From assembly GCA_000721375.1 (NCBI GenBank), contig JOGW01000025.1:1-64000 (forward strand): a stretch of DNA of 64,000 bases, in the 5' to 3' direction. Below the pieces are notes generated by a model. The model had not been told where the DNA came from. It saw only the letters and a list, made by a program, of their open reading frames with translations, and did not search any database. The DNA comes from Streptomyces sp. NRRL B-3428. Its GTDB lineage: Bacteria; Actinomycetota; Actinomycetes; Streptomycetales; Streptomycetaceae. Both the position numbers and the translations under genes were made by a program. Of this stretch, positions 1 through 7,912 are shown piece by piece (position 1 is the first letter of the stretch; the number at the start of each line of letters is the position of its first letter).

Positions 1-98
1 AGGGCGCCCCGATCGCGGGCATCGGTGTGGCCGGCGCCCCGTCCGGCGACATCGACGAGAAGATCGCCCAGGCCGGCGTCGCCGCGCTGAACAAGTAA
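1..98 (+). CDS. C-terminal end of a GlcG/HbpS-like (DUF336) haem-binding family protein, partial
   Basis: Only the last 31 residues lie in the window; the reading frame starts at base 3 and ends at TAA 96-98. The tail reads GVAGAPSGDIDEKIAQAG followed by a short Ala-rich end, the characteristic C-terminal signature of the GlcG/HbpS (DUF336) family. Members bind haem or small ligands, and in Streptomyces HbpS is a secreted haem-linked partner of the SenS-SenR two-component system. Whether this copy is secreted cannot be seen because the N-terminus is missing. It converges on the phosphatase gene that follows, with a strong hairpin between them. Confidence 0.6.
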   Translation, partial: GAPIAGIGVAGAPSGDIDEKIAQAGVAALNK

Positions 99-138
99 GT
101 CGCCGCGCTCAACAACTAAGCGGTACCGGTCGGGGTGT

Positions 139-172
139 TGAGGGGTGCCGTTCCGCAACGCGGCACCCCTCA
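139..172. terminator. Bidirectional terminator hairpin
   Basis: A perfect 12-bp inverted repeat (arms 139-150 and 161-172, 10-nt loop, arm sequence TGAGGGGTGCCG) lies between two convergent genes. The distal arm contains the TGA stop of the minus-strand phosphatase gene (170-172). There is no T-tract, as is usual for Streptomyces terminators. Confidence 0.75.
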
Positions 173-1963
173 GCCGGCACAGCCACCCGCCGCCCGCACC
201 GCAAGCAGCGCGATGTCATCGGTGCGCTCCGGGGCCATCGAGGCGAGCACCTTGTCCAGGAACACGTCGAGCGAGCCCGCGGACGGCAGTCGCAAAGAGG
301 TGAGCCGCCGCAGCGAGACGTCGATGTCCTCGCCCCGGCGCTCGACCAGACCGTCGGTGTAGAGCAGCAACGCACCGTCGTTCAGACAGGGACCCGAGGT
401 GTGTACGTAGCTGCCGATGCCCGTGCCGAGCGGCGGCCCCACCGGAATCGGGATCATCTCCGCCCCGCCCTGCGGACTGAACCAGATCGGCGGCAGATGC
501 CCGGCACTCGCGTACGAGGCGGTACGGCCGCGGGGGTCGGCGAGCACAAGCAGACAGGTGGCGACCCGGTCGAATCCGGACTCGGCGACCATGCGGTCGG
601 CGTGCCGCAGGATCTCGCGCGGCGGCAGCCCGGTCTCGGCGAGTGCCCGCAGCGTCGAGCGGTAGTGGCTCATCGCCACCGCGGCCTCCACACCGTGGCC
701 CATGACGTCACCGATCGCGAGCAGGCTGCGGCCGTCGTCGAGCGCGAGGGTGTCGTACCAGTCGCCGCCCACCAGGGAGTGGTCGTCGGCGGGCAGATAG
801 CGGGCCGCCGTCTCCACGTCGGGTGCGGCCCGGCTGCCGGTCTCGGTGAGCAGGGCGCGCTGCAGTTCGAGGGCCATCGCGTGTTCGCGCGCGAACCCCA
901 TCGCCCGCTCCAGGGCGCGCCCGGTCCGCGTGGCGAGCTGTCGCGCCACGGCCGCGTCGTCGTGGGAGAACGGGGCGGAGGATCCCGCGCGCGCCAGCGA
1001 CAGCGTGCCGAGCACATGCCCGTCGACGGCCAGCGGGATCACCAGGGCCGAATGGATCCCCGCTTCCAGATAGGCGTCGGCCAGTTCCGGCTGGGCCGCC
1101 ATCGCGCGCCACTCGGGCGGGCTGAGCCGGTTGCGCAGCCATGGCCGGCCCGATTCCAGGCACTCCCGGATCGCCGCGCCCTGCTGGTAGTCGATGTAGC
1201 CGCCCGGATACCCGCCGAGGCCCGCGACATGAGCGAGCTCCGGACGTACGGAAAGTGCCACACGCCGCAGTCGCAGTACGCCTTCGGGAGCCCGCTGGTG
1301 CACGGCGACGGCATCGTCCATGCGCAGCTCGACGCCGACCGCGTCCGCGAGCGCGGGCATCACGGCGTCGGCCAGCTCCTGGCAGGTGGTGTCCACGTCC
1401 ATGGTCGTGCCGATCTTCGCGCCCGCGGCGTCGAGGAGGGCCAGGCGCTGGTGGGTGCGTTCCAGCTCGTGCAGATACTGGCGCGGACCGCTGACCTCGA
1501 TACCGATGGCGGCGATTCCGCGCGCGCGTCCGGTGCGGTCGTTCAGCCGGTGGTACGTGACGCGCCAGGCGCGCAGCCGGTACGGGGAGTCGGCCCGGGT
1601 CCGCCCGGACAGGATCGACTGCCGCGGTCTGCCGTCGGTGAGCACCTCGCGCACCACGTCGTCGGCACGGTGCACGTCGGGCATCAGCTCTTCCAGCGTC
1701 CGCCCCAGGTGGGCCTCGGCCGCAAGACCGTTCATCCGGGCCATGTGGGTGTTGATGTACCGGTAGCGCAGCTCGGTGTCGAGCAGGGCGATACCGGCCT
1801 CCGTCCCCTCCAGGAGTTCGCTCAGCAGGAAGACCGCGTCGCCGAGCTCCGTGCCCGGCGGCCCCGCGGCGTTCAGCAGCGACTCCCAGTGCAGGGTCAG
1901 GCCCCCGCGCGGCGCCGAGGCGTCGACCGCGCCGGTTCCGCCGGCCGCCTCCTGGTCAAGCAC
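170..1963 (-). CDS. PAS-GAF-SpoIIE serine/threonine phosphatase (PP2C-like)
   Basis: This 597-residue cytoplasmic signalling protein has a PAS sensor domain (about residues 45-160), a GAF domain (about 190-350) and a C-terminal SpoIIE/PP2C phosphatase domain (about 375-590). The metal-binding motifs GGDWYD, GDVMGHG and LYTDGLVERR and the final TDDIALLAVR are all intact, so catalytic activity is expected. No HATPase or anti-sigma kinase domain is attached, so it probably dephosphorylates a separate anti-anti-sigma factor, as in Streptomyces sigma-F/sigma-B-type partner switching. That role is inferred from the family. Start is GTG 1961-1963. It lies 62 nt downstream of the lyase gene on the same strand. 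The ligand of the PAS/GAF part is unknown. Confidence 0.88.
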   Translation of the reverse strand: MLDQEAAGGTGAVDASAPRGGLTLHWESLLNAAGPPGTELGDAVFLLSELLEGTEAGIALLDTELRYRYINTHMARMNGLAAEAHLGRTLEELMPDVHRADDVVREVLTDGRPRQSILSGRTRADSPYRLRAWRVTYHRLNDRTGRARGIAAIGIEVSGPRQYLHELERTHQRLALLDAAGAKIGTTMDVDTTCQELADAVMPALADAVGVELRMDDAVAVHQRAPEGVLRLRRVALSVRPELAHVAGLGGYPGGYIDYQQGAAIRECLESGRPWLRNRLSPPEWRAMAAQPELADAYLEAGIHSALVIPLAVDGHVLGTLSLARAGSSAPFSHDDAAVARQLATRTGRALERAMGFAREHAMALELQRALLTETGSRAAPDVETAARYLPADDHSLVGGDWYDTLALDDGRSLLAIGDVMGHGVEAAVAMSHYRSTLRALAETGLPPREILRHADRMVAESGFDRVATCLLVLADPRGRTASYASAGHLPPIWFSPQGGAEMIPIPVGPPLGTGIGSYVHTSGPCLNDGALLLYTDGLVERRGEDIDVSLRRLTSLRLPSAGSLDVFLDKVLASMAPERTDDIALLAVRAAGGCAG

Positions 1964-2025
1964 TCACCCATGGTCGAACGTACGGCCGGGAGCTGCATGT
2001 CGAGGCGCACAGCGCCGCGCCGCTC

Positions 2026-3006
2026 TCAAGGCCGCTGCCCGTCGGGCTCTCCGGTTTCCAGCAACGGTCCGAAGATGTCCGCCGCCACCCGCTCGGCGTG
2101 TGCACGGCCCAGGATCTGCCCGGGTGCCTCCGGGTGGGCGGCGCTCCAGGCGTGCGCCGTGTCCGGGCCGGTGAAGAAGTTCAGGGTCGCGCAGCAGGTC
2201 ACCTCCGCCGGTCCCTCGCCGGAGCCCGCACCGGCGAACACGACAGCGCCCTGCGGTTCCCAGGTCAGCGTGCCACGCGTGGAACTCACCGTCACCGCCT
2301 GCCCGTTCACCGGATCCGTGGAGGTGATCGTCATGTCCTCGCCGAGCATCGCCGTAATGCCCAGCGCGTCGATCGCGCACATCGACCACACCTGCACGGC
2401 CCCGATCCGCACCCGGTGGGGCGTGGGCGTGGCCGAGAACGGATAGGCGGCGCGGATGGCGCCGTCCGCGTCCAGCGTGAGGAAGTCCTCGCGGGCCAGT
2501 TCCGCCAGTACGTCGCGGGCGGTGCGGCCGTGGGCCGCGGCGGTCCCTGCCAGGACCTGCAGGTCAGGCGCCTCGCCGGTCGTGGCGAAGTGGCGCAGTA
2601 CGGCCTGGTGCATCTCAAGCAGCCCGCGCTCCGCCGGCGCCCTGCGGCCACGGCCGCCTCGGCCCACGAGCGCCAAGGCGGCCGCCATGCCGCCGTCGCA
2701 GCACTCGCAGCCTCCGGACAGGGCGGCGCGCAGCTCGGCCACCGTGGGCGCACCCTGCACGGTGCCGTCGGCAGCCCGGTAGAGGCGGCAGGACAGGGAC
2801 GGCCGCGCCCCTTCGACCGCGAAGGGATCGACGCCGTCGACGAGGATCGTCGGCGAACCCGTCATACCGCACGAGGCCGCCTCCGCCTCGTCCCGCACTT
2901 GCACCCACTCCGTCTCGGCCTCCCGGCCCTCCAGCGCGGCAGCGATCCGTTCGTGCGCCAACTCCCCATGGGGACACCCCGGAACCGTCAACAGCGTGAT
3001 CTTCAT
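2026..3006 (-). CDS. merB: Organomercurial (alkylmercury) lyase with N-terminal thioredoxin-like domain
   Basis: The 326-residue protein has two parts. The C-terminal half is MerB-like: SMCAIDALG supplies the catalytic Cys (C210) and Asp (D213), and TCCATLNFF supplies the second catalytic Cys (C271/C272), matching the C96-D99-C159 triad of E. coli MerB. The first about 85 residues look thioredoxin-like (LTVPGCPHGELA and a SPTILVDG loop) and may deliver thiols or metal. MerB cleaves carbon-mercury bonds, releasing Hg(II) in the cytosol. No merA reductase or mer transporter is adjacent, so Hg(II) would need another sink. ATG 3004-3006 is preferred over an upstream ATG because the protein then starts directly at the beta strand of the thioredoxin fold. 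It is divergent from a MerR-family gene with a shared palindromic promoter. Confidence 0.8.
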   Translation of the reverse strand: MKITLLTVPGCPHGELAHERIAAALEGREAETEWVQVRDEAEAASCGMTGSPTILVDGVDPFAVEGARPSLSCRLYRAADGTVQGAPTVAELRAALSGGCECCDGGMAAALALVGRGGRGRRAPAERGLLEMHQAVLRHFATTGEAPDLQVLAGTAAAHGRTARDVLAELAREDFLTLDADGAIRAAYPFSATPTPHRVRIGAVQVWSMCAIDALGITAMLGEDMTITSTDPVNGQAVTVSSTRGTLTWEPQGAVVFAGAGSGEGPAEVTCCATLNFFTGPDTAHAWSAAHPEAPGQILGRAHAERVAADIFGPLLETGEPDGQRP

Positions 3007-3056
3007 GTCCGACCGCCCTCCGCGTATGCGCCGCACCGTCTGCCGCGTCGGCCAGG

Positions 3057-3088
3057 ACGCTAGACCTTCCAGTGCACTAGAAGGTCAA
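3057..3088 (-). promoter_or_regulatory. MerR-type promoter/operator controlling the lyase gene
   Basis: Read on the minus strand, a perfect TTGACC -35 element (plus-strand 3083-3088) is separated by 20 bp from TAGCGT (plus-strand 3057-3062). This over-long spacer is the hallmark of MerR-family promoters that are untwisted by the activator. The spacer is filled by a 24-bp near-perfect palindrome (3063-3086; 11 of 12 pairs match; half-site GACCTTC). It lies 51 bp upstream of the lyase start and 20 bp before the regulator start, so one operator can serve both directions. Confidence 0.75.
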
Positions 3089-3105
3089 GGGCATAGCCTC
3101 GACGT

Positions 3106-3507
3106 ATGCGTATCGGCGAACTCGCGACCCGCAGCGGACTCACCACCAAGACCATCCGCTTCTACGAGCAGGCCGGGCTGCTCCCCGAACCGGCGCGCAC
3201 CTCCGGTGGCTATCGCGACTACCGGGAGGAAGCCGCGCAGCGCCTCGCGTTCGTCCGTGAGGCGCAGGGCGCCGGGCTCACGCTCGCCGAGATCCGGTCC
3301 CTACTGACGGTGCGCGACAGTGGTCAGGTGCCGTGCGCCCAGGTCACGCGGTTGATCGACGAGCATCTCGCCGAGATCGAGGAGCGGCTGCGGGAGCTGC
3401 GGGAGACCCGCCGTACGCTGCGTTCCCTCGCGGCCCGCGCCGCCGGGACCGACCCGGCCGAGTGCGCCGAGGCCGGGGTGTGCACCATCCTCGAACCGCG
3501 GCGGTGA
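3106..3507 (+). CDS. MerR-family metal-responsive transcriptional regulator
   Basis: The 133-residue protein starts with a classic MerR winged helix (MRIGELATRSGLTTKTIRFYEQAG), followed by a dimerisation helix and three cysteines: QVPCAQV, then DPAECAEAGVC near the C-terminus. This spacing resembles Hg(II)-, Zn(II)- or Pb(II)-sensing MerR/ZntR proteins rather than CueR, which uses a CxxxxxxxC loop. Genomic pairing with an organomercurial lyase makes Hg(II) the best guess for the inducer, but the metal is not proven by sequence. It would repress and then activate transcription from the divergent palindromic promoter at 3057-3088. Confidence 0.85.
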   Translation: MRIGELATRSGLTTKTIRFYEQAGLLPEPARTSGGYRDYREEAAQRLAFVREAQGAGLTLAEIRSLLTVRDSGQVPCAQVTRLIDEHLAEIEERLRELRETRRTLRSLAARAAGTDPAECAEAGVCTILEPRR

Positions 3508-3594
3508 ACCACGGATGCCTCACCTGTGAGCCCTCGGGCTATCGTGACCGCTCACGATCACGGTGAGCGGCGCGGGGCCGGGCGGGGGCGGTGC

Positions 3595-5337
3595 ATGGGC
3601 GAGGGCCGGGAGGGCTGGATACGGGTGCCGGTCGGCGTCGACGCCGACCGGTGGGTGACCCGCGGCGGCAGCCACACCGTGTTGCTGGTCGTGCACAACG
3701 TCACCTCCGCCACACGGCTGCTGGACGTGCTCGGGCTGTTCGACGGCGACGAGCGGGTCCAGCTGCTCGCCACCTGTACGGGATCGTCGCCGTTCTCGGC
3801 CGGGGTCGACGAACTGCTGACCTCCCTCGGCGTACCCGTGCTGCCGTGGGAGCAGGCGCTGGCCACGCCCGTGGACCTTGCGGTGTCCGCCAGTTTCGGC
3901 GGTCAACTAGCCGATATTTCCGGGAAATTGGCCATTGTCTCCCATGGCGTTGGGTACGCTAAGAAGCTGGCTACACCGGACACCGGACACCGGACACCGG
4001 ACACCGGACCTCCGGCGGCCGAGGCCCCGAGCGCGGCCGTTCCCGTCTTCGGCCAGGACCCCGACTGGGTCCTGCACGAAGGCCGCCCCATCGCCGACGC
4101 CCTGGTGCTCTCGCACCCCGAGCAGCTCGACCGCCTCAAGGCCTCCTGCCCGGAAGCGGCGGACACCGCCGTGCTCGCCGGTGACCCCTGCTTCGACCGC
4201 ATCCTCGACCACCGCGCCCTGCGTGCCTCCTACCGCCGTGCACTCGGCGTCCGCGAAGGCCAGCGCCTCGTACTCCTGAACTCGACATGGAGTGAGCAGT
4301 CGCTGGCCGGTGGCCCGCTGCCGAGCCTCGCAGCGCGCCTGACCAGCGAACTCCCGGCCGACGACTACCGGTTCGCGGCGGTACTGCACCCCAACATCTG
4401 GTACGGGCACGGCCCCGGCGAGGTCCACCGCTGGTTCGCCCGCGCGTCGGCCGCCGGGCTCACGCTGATCGACCCGCTGCACACCTGGCGGCAAGCCCTC
4501 ATCGCGGCCGACGCGGTGATCGGCGACCACGGCTCCGTGACGTTCTACGCCGCCGCGCTCGGCATCCCCACGCTCCTGGGCGCCGCACCTCTGCCCTCGA
4601 TCGACCCGAACTCCCCGTCAGCCGCCTTCGTACGCGAAGCGCCGAAGCTGGACCTCGGGGCGCCGCTCGGACCGCAACTCGACTCGCTGCCCGCGCCACC
4701 GCCGGGACCGGCTCGCTTCACCACATCGATGCCCGGCGAGTCCGCGGCTCGGCTGCGGCGGCTGTTCTACGACCTGATGGGCCTGTCCGAGCCCCGGTAC
4801 GGCGCGACCTTGCGGCGTCTTGCGATGCCCCCGTACGCACCCGCCGAACGCACCGCGCCCCAACGGGTCCTGACCAGGATCACCGGCCCCGGCGAGATCT
4901 CCGTGACGCGCTATGCCGATCCGCCGTACGAGCCGGAGGGTGACGGCGAGGCGCTCACCGTGGTGCACGAGAACACCAGGGAGCAAGGTGCTCTCCCGCT
5001 CGCCGACCTGATCTTCCGCGAGGGACCGCCCGACGATCTGCGGCTCGGCACGCCCGCGCGGTGGACCGCCGAGGCCCTTGAGCGCCGGCCGTACTGCGCG
5101 ATGACCCTGCATGTCGACTCCCCGCACAGCGCCACGGCGCGCACCCGCGACGGGCAGCTGATACGACTCACAGCCGCAGCGCCGGCGAACGCGGACGCGG
5201 ACCCGGTGACGTACGGCTGTGCGCTGCAGGCCTGGCTGGCGAACGGCAGGTGCGCCGATGACCTGGTGGCCCGTGGGCTGCGCGTGCACGTGGGCGGCCG
5301 CTCACACCTCGTCGGCGTGACCCTCGTCGAGCAGTAG
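3595..5337 (+). CDS. CDP-glycerol glycerophosphotransferase-like (GT-B fold) protein
   Basis: This 580-residue protein belongs to a streptomycete family sometimes misnamed translation initiation factor. The opening VLLVVHNVTSATRLLDVL resembles the first Rossmann half of a GT-B enzyme, and VIGDHGSVTFYAAALG resembles the nucleotide-glycerol/sugar site of CDP-glycerol glycerophosphotransferases and epimerases. A role in cell-surface polymer assembly is therefore possible but unproven. ATG 3595 is chosen because the frame upstream of it has no conserved look. Residues about 127-138 (TPDTGHRTPDTG) are encoded by five perfect heptanucleotide repeats, with a locally AT-rich stretch just before them (about 3905-3970). 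The 3' end overlaps the convergent NB-ARC gene by 36 nt. Confidence 0.6.
   Translation: MGEGREGWIRVPVGVDADRWVTRGGSHTVLLVVHNVTSATRLLDVLGLFDGDERVQLLATCTGSSPFSAGVDELLTSLGVPVLPWEQALATPVDLAVSASFGGQLADISGKLAIVSHGVGYAKKLATPDTGHRTPDTGPPAAEAPSAAVPVFGQDPDWVLHEGRPIADALVLSHPEQLDRLKASCPEAADTAVLAGDPCFDRILDHRALRASYRRALGVREGQRLVLLNSTWSEQSLAGGPLPSLAARLTSELPADDYRFAAVLHPNIWYGHGPGEVHRWFARASAAGLTLIDPLHTWRQALIAADAVIGDHGSVTFYAAALGIPTLLGAAPLPSIDPNSPSAAFVREAPKLDLGAPLGPQLDSLPAPPPGPARFTTSMPGESAARLRRLFYDLMGLSEPRYGATLRRLAMPPYAPAERTAPQRVLTRITGPGEISVTRYADPPYEPEGDGEALTVVHENTREQGALPLADLIFREGPPDDLRLGTPARWTAEALERRPYCAMTLHVDSPHSATARTRDGQLIRLTAAAPANADADPVTYGCALQAWLANGRCADDLVARGLRVHVGGRSHLVGVTLVEQ
3973..4009 (+). repeat. Heptanucleotide tandem repeat (ACACCGG x5) inside a coding gene
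   Basis: Five perfect copies of ACACCGG (3973-4007) plus two bases of a sixth lie in frame within the GT-B-like gene. Because seven is not a multiple of three, loss or gain of one copy would shift the reading frame and truncate the protein. Confidence 0.95.
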
Positions 5338-7392
5338 GGCACGAAGACGGCCCAGCCACGCCACGTGCTGGTCCGCGCCCTCACCCCGCAGGGTCCCCAG
5401 CGCCTCGTCGACGTGGGAGAGTGCCGCGGCCCGGTCACCGGCGGCCAGCTCGACCTCCGCGAGGTCGGTGTGTGCTCGCGCCGCGTTGTACGCGTCGCCC
5501 GCCTCGGTGAAGCAGTCCAGCGCCAGAACCAGTTGGGCCGCACCCTCCGCGTGGCGCCCCTGACCGCCCAGCGCCCGCCCGCGGTGGCGGGCCAACAGGG
5601 CGCGGGCGCGCGGCAGATCGGCCGCACCCTCGTCCTGCGGCCCGATCCGGTCGAGGACTTGACCGGCGCTCACGAAAGAGTCGTACGCTTCCTCGAAGCG
5701 CCACTGGCGAAGCCGCAGCAGCCCGAGGAACTCCACGGCCGATGCCTCGCCACGTGCGTGAGCGGCCGCGCGTTCGTCACGGACCGCGGCCCGCACCGCC
5801 GGTTCGGCCTCGTCCCAGCGGCGCAACTCGGTCAGGGACAAGGCGAGTTGGAAGTGGAGTGCGGCCGAGTCCCGGCTGCCCGTCATCTGCAGATCCGCCA
5901 GACGTACGCCGATACGGAGCGCGTCGATGACGGCGTCATGGTGGCCCGCCTTGAGCTGGAGCGGCCACATTGCTCGGCACAGCGCGACGGCGGCAGCCGG
6001 GTCGTCGAGCTGTTCGGCCACGCGCACGGCCTCGACCAGCTGGGGAAGTTCACCGCGCAGGGCTTCCAGCGCCGCGCCAGGAGTCGGATACGGGCCAAGG
6101 CCCTCGGGCGGCTCCGGCACCCGCCAGCTGTGCGGGAGCGCCGCGTGGGCGGCGACTCGCGCGAAGGCCACGTATCCGTCGGTCATCCGCCGCAGCGCCC
6201 CGGCCTGCTCGTCGGGGTCGGCCTCGCGCGCGGCCAGGGCCCGAACCGCGGGCCGATGCCGGAAGCGGCCGGGGCCCGACGGTTCGATGAGCTGCAGGGC
6301 GAGCAGCCGGTCGACGGCGCGTGCCGCCTCGGCCTCGGGCAGATCTGCGGCGAGTGCGGCGGACACGGCGTCGAAGGACGGCCATGGCCTGAGGGCGAGC
6401 AGCCGGTGCACACGGGCCTCGTCGGCGCGGAGCAGCCGGTAGCCGTCCTGGAGCACTGCCCCGACAGCGGAACCCGCGAGCGCGGACGCCCCTGCCCCCT
6501 GCGACGTCTGCGCGGCCAACACCCGTATGGCAAAGGGCGAACCACCACACCGTTCGAGCCGGCGCCGCAGCTCCTTGCCCCGGCGCGCCACATTCCGTTC
6601 GCCCACCAACGCGTCGAGCAGACGGCGGGCGTCGCGCGCGGGCAGGGGCCCCACCTCAATCCGTACGGCATCGAGGCCGGCCGGTGGGTTCTGGGCGACC
6701 ACGACGGTGAACACACCCGGAGCCGCGACGATCAACGGGGCGATCTGGGCGGCCGATTGGGCGTGGTCGAGGACGACGAGAACCTTGCGTTCGGCGAGCA
6801 GGGTACGCAGCAGGTCGCAGCGGCCTTCAACCCCTGCGGGCAGCTCTTCGGGCGGCAGTCCGAGCTGGTCGAGAAGCTGGGCGGCGGCCGCCCCGGCGTC
6901 CAGCCCTCGCGTGGGCGAGGAGCCGCGCAGATCGACATGGAGGCGGCCGTCGGGGAACCTGCTCCTGCGCCACGCGCCCCAACGGCGCGGCAGTTCGCTG
7001 GTGCCGATGCCCTCGGGTCCGTGCACGAGCGCGATACGCGGGGTGCCGTCGTCCCTGCGAGCGGCCTCGCGGTCGAGGGCCTTGAGCGCGTCCTTGCGGT
7101 CGTGGAAGAAGCGGGTGGGGTCGGGCAACGCGGGCCGCACGGGCCGGAGCCCGGCAGGCGTGGTCAGGAACTGACGCAGCTGCGGTACGAGTTCAGGCCG
7201 CTCGGCGAGCGCGGCGGTGAGCACGCGGACGAGCTCGCTCTCCTCGGCCCGGTTCGTGGGGGCCTGGAACTCGCGGCCGACGGCCCTGCGTAACCACGCC
7301 CCGAAGGAGACGGCGACGGTCCTGCCCACCTCACCTGTCGCCCCGTTGACCACGCCGCCGACCACCGCGCCGATCGCCATCGCTTCCAGCAC
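5302..7392 (-). CDS. NB-ARC-type NTPase with TPR repeats, degenerate P-loop
   Basis: A 696-residue protein laid out as an N-terminal helical region with a hydrophobic start (residues about 6-20), an NB-ARC/AAA-like domain (about 95-400) and TPR-like helices (about 500-690). The Walker A position reads HGPEGIGTSELPRRWG (P-loop 125-132): the invariant Lys of GK(T/S) is replaced by Thr. Walker B (VLVVLD, 204-209) is retained. Related STAND proteins act as signalling switches, regulators or immune sensors; loss of the P-loop lysine suggests binding without hydrolysis, or a scaffold role. No effector domain or DNA-binding domain is visible. Start is GTG 7392. Its function is not recognised beyond the fold. 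Confidence 0.7.
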   Translation of the reverse strand: MLEAMAIGAVVGGVVNGATGEVGRTVAVSFGAWLRRAVGREFQAPTNRAEESELVRVLTAALAERPELVPQLRQFLTTPAGLRPVRPALPDPTRFFHDRKDALKALDREAARRDDGTPRIALVHGPEGIGTSELPRRWGAWRRSRFPDGRLHVDLRGSSPTRGLDAGAAAAQLLDQLGLPPEELPAGVEGRCDLLRTLLAERKVLVVLDHAQSAAQIAPLIVAAPGVFTVVVAQNPPAGLDAVRIEVGPLPARDARRLLDALVGERNVARRGKELRRRLERCGGSPFAIRVLAAQTSQGAGASALAGSAVGAVLQDGYRLLRADEARVHRLLALRPWPSFDAVSAALAADLPEAEAARAVDRLLALQLIEPSGPGRFRHRPAVRALAAREADPDEQAGALRRMTDGYVAFARVAAHAALPHSWRVPEPPEGLGPYPTPGAALEALRGELPQLVEAVRVAEQLDDPAAAVALCRAMWPLQLKAGHHDAVIDALRIGVRLADLQMTGSRDSAALHFQLALSLTELRRWDEAEPAVRAAVRDERAAAHARGEASAVEFLGLLRLRQWRFEEAYDSFVSAGQVLDRIGPQDEGAADLPRARALLARHRGRALGGQGRHAEGAAQLVLALDCFTEAGDAYNAARAHTDLAEVELAAGDRAAALSHVDEALGTLRGEGADQHVAWLGRLRALLLDEGHADEV

Positions 7393-7588
7393 GTCCCGCC
7401 CCTCCCCCGCCGACCGACCGCACCCCTGCCCGCGATCACCGTAGCCGGGAGGTGTCCGCGGGATCAGCTCAATCCCCTTTACACGGCGCCGACTTCACAC
7501 CGATCACATCCGCACGGGACCAAGGTCCCGCCGCCCCCGGGCCACCCGGCAGGGCCTGTCCGCCCTTCCTGTTCTGCTTGACCGAACC

Positions 7589-7617
7589 TTGACTATTTCC
7601 AGCAAGGCGGATGAAAA
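7589..7617 (+). promoter_or_regulatory. Candidate feo promoter
   Basis: TTGACT (7589-7594) is followed after 17 bp by TGAAAA (7612-7617), a weak -10. It sits directly upstream of the iron box and is the best sigma-70-like pair in the gap between the NB-ARC gene and feoA. Confidence 0.35.
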
Positions 7618-7619
7618 GG

Positions 7620-7638
7620 GCAACTTAGGCTTACCTCA
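7620..7638 (+). promoter_or_regulatory. Putative DmdR/IdeR iron box upstream of feoABC
   Basis: The 19-bp stretch matches the actinobacterial IdeR/DmdR consensus at about 13 of 19 positions, with the core TAGGCTTACCTCA best preserved. It lies 26 nt upstream of the feoA start and just downstream of the candidate promoter, a position suited to Fe(II)-dependent repression. Binding is inferred. Confidence 0.6.
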
Positions 7639-7663
7639 TAAATCACTCCAGGAAGGTGGACCA

Positions 7664-7912
7664 GTGACCCTTCGCGGCTGCGCCCCCGGCACCCACGCCA
7701 GGATCCGGCGGATCACCACCGACGCACAGGACCGCCTGCGGCTCGCCGAGCTCGGCTTCGTGCGGGGCGCACGGGTGTGCGTGGTCGGGCGCGGCGCCAC
7801 CGGCGGGCTGCTGCTCGCCCTCGGTGATGCGCGCGTCGCGGTCGACGACGACACGGCGCACGCACTGGAGGTCGAACTCGTCGAGGCGCCGGCGGTGGGC
7901 TCCGGTGCCTGA
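7664..7912 (+). CDS. feoA: Ferrous iron transport protein A
   Basis: An 82-residue SH3-like FeoA domain protein (TLRGCAPGTHARIRRI, then LRLAELGFVRGARVCVV and a closing beta region). FeoA is a small cytoplasmic partner needed for FeoB-dependent Fe(II) uptake. GTG 7664 is chosen over the upstream TTG 7589 because it follows a strong ribosome-binding site (AGGAAGG, 7651-7657) and gives the usual family length; the TTG would place the iron box inside the gene. The stop overlaps the feoB start, so the two are translationally coupled. Confidence 0.88.
   Translation: MTLRGCAPGTHARIRRITTDAQDRLRLAELGFVRGARVCVVGRGATGGLLLALGDARVAVDDDTAHALEVELVEAPAVGSGA

Noticed and set aside
401..2446. 681-codon open frame on the plus strand opposite the SpoIIE phosphatase and lyase genes
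   Set aside because: It is a shadow: high-GC antisense frames stay open. The minus-strand frame has complete PAS, GAF and phosphatase motifs; this one has none.
3106..3507. Copper-sensing CueR
   Set aside because: CueR has two close cysteines in a CxxxxxxxC loop; here a distant third cysteine and linkage to MerB favour an Hg/Zn-type sensor.
3973..4009. CRISPR-like short repeats
   Set aside because: Units are 7 bp with no spacers; it is a coding tandem repeat.
5365..7293. 642-codon plus-strand frame opposite the NB-ARC/TPR gene
   Set aside because: Antisense shadow with Arg/Gly-rich composition and no domain.
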